The translations under genes were made by a program, and so were the position numbers. A stretch of 13,300 nucleotides of DNA, from assembly GCA_018900995.1 (NCBI GenBank), contig JAHIFH010000047.1, positions 1-13,300 on the forward strand, written 5' to 3'. The notes under the pieces were generated by a model that searched no databases, was not told the origin of the DNA, and saw only the letters and a list, made by a program, of their open reading frames with translations. The stretch comes from Patescibacteria group bacterium (lineage in GTDB: Bacteria; Patescibacteriota; Microgenomatia; PFEM01; JAHIFH01). Below, piece by piece: positions 13,243 through 13,300 of the stretch (position 1 is the stretch's first letter; the number at the start of each line of letters is the position of its first letter).

Positions 13243-13300
13243 CTACCAAGTGGGCAGAAACTCTTTCATATTGGCAGTGGTAATCTGAAAAGCCTTCCCC
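13243..13300 (-). CDS. C-terminal end of an unidentified upstream gene (partial)
   Basis: The last 18 codons of a minus-strand gene whose start lies beyond the window: GKAFQITTANMKEFLPTW followed by TAG (13245-13243). Reading is in phase from base 13299. I do not recognise the family from so short a tail. It is probably a real gene because it is followed after 5 bases by the ancestral udg start, as in a compact operon. Confidence 0.45.
   Translation of the reverse strand, partial: GKAFQITTANMKEFLPTW

Overview
The window looks like a piece of a Candidate Phyla Radiation (Patescibacteria) chromosome. The grounds are tightly packed and overlapping small genes, a strongly reduced alanyl-tRNA synthetase, short RNase J and RuvX versions, an actin-like/baseplate-J membrane fusion next to a sortase, and start codons that mostly lack Shine-Dalgarno sequences. 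Stops are TAA, TGA and TAG in ordinary proportions, so the standard bacterial code (table 11) applies. No rRNA, tRNA or CRISPR array was seen.

Layout. At 1-545 there are two small plus-strand genes: a two-helix membrane peptide and an 85-residue charged protein. Everything from 537 to 13300 is read on the minus strand, so gene order runs from high to low coordinates. First come the tail of an unknown gene, an orphan 19-codon start of a uracil-DNA glycosylase (UDG) gene, a LAGLIDADG homing endonuclease, and a complete family-4-like UDG. Next are RNase J, FtsK, a RodZ-like gene broken by an in-frame TAG, a small DUF948-like membrane protein and a YtxH-like protein. A clear promoter then starts alaS, followed by the actin-like/baseplate-J fusion, sortase, ruvX, a zinc-ribbon protein and mltG. 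The order alaS - ruvX - small protein - mltG recalls the Bacillus subtilis alaS-yrzL-yrrK-yrzB-yrrL cluster, with envelope genes inserted.

The most striking observation is at 12256-13237. The unknown gene ends 5 bases before a 19-codon ORF that aligns without gaps to residues 1-19 of the intact UDG downstream, and that ORF stops just before the second Cys of the CxxC iron-sulfur motif. The homing endonuclease lies between the two copies and its end overlaps the start of the second copy. The simplest reading is that a homing endonuclease entered the UDG gene at codons 19/20 and brought a diverged replacement 5' coding segment. This would keep UDG intact and may remove the endonuclease's own target. 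I see no intron or intein that would explain it.

Other points of interest: the in-frame amber codon exactly at the cytoplasmic/membrane boundary of the RodZ-like protein; a minimal AlaRS lacking both the linker barrel and C-Ala; an RNase J with Gly where a metal-ligand His is expected; a UDG with His in place of one cluster Cys; heptamer tandem repeats, one inside the mltG coding sequence; and -10 boxes placed so close to start codons that leaderless or nearly leaderless mRNAs are predicted.
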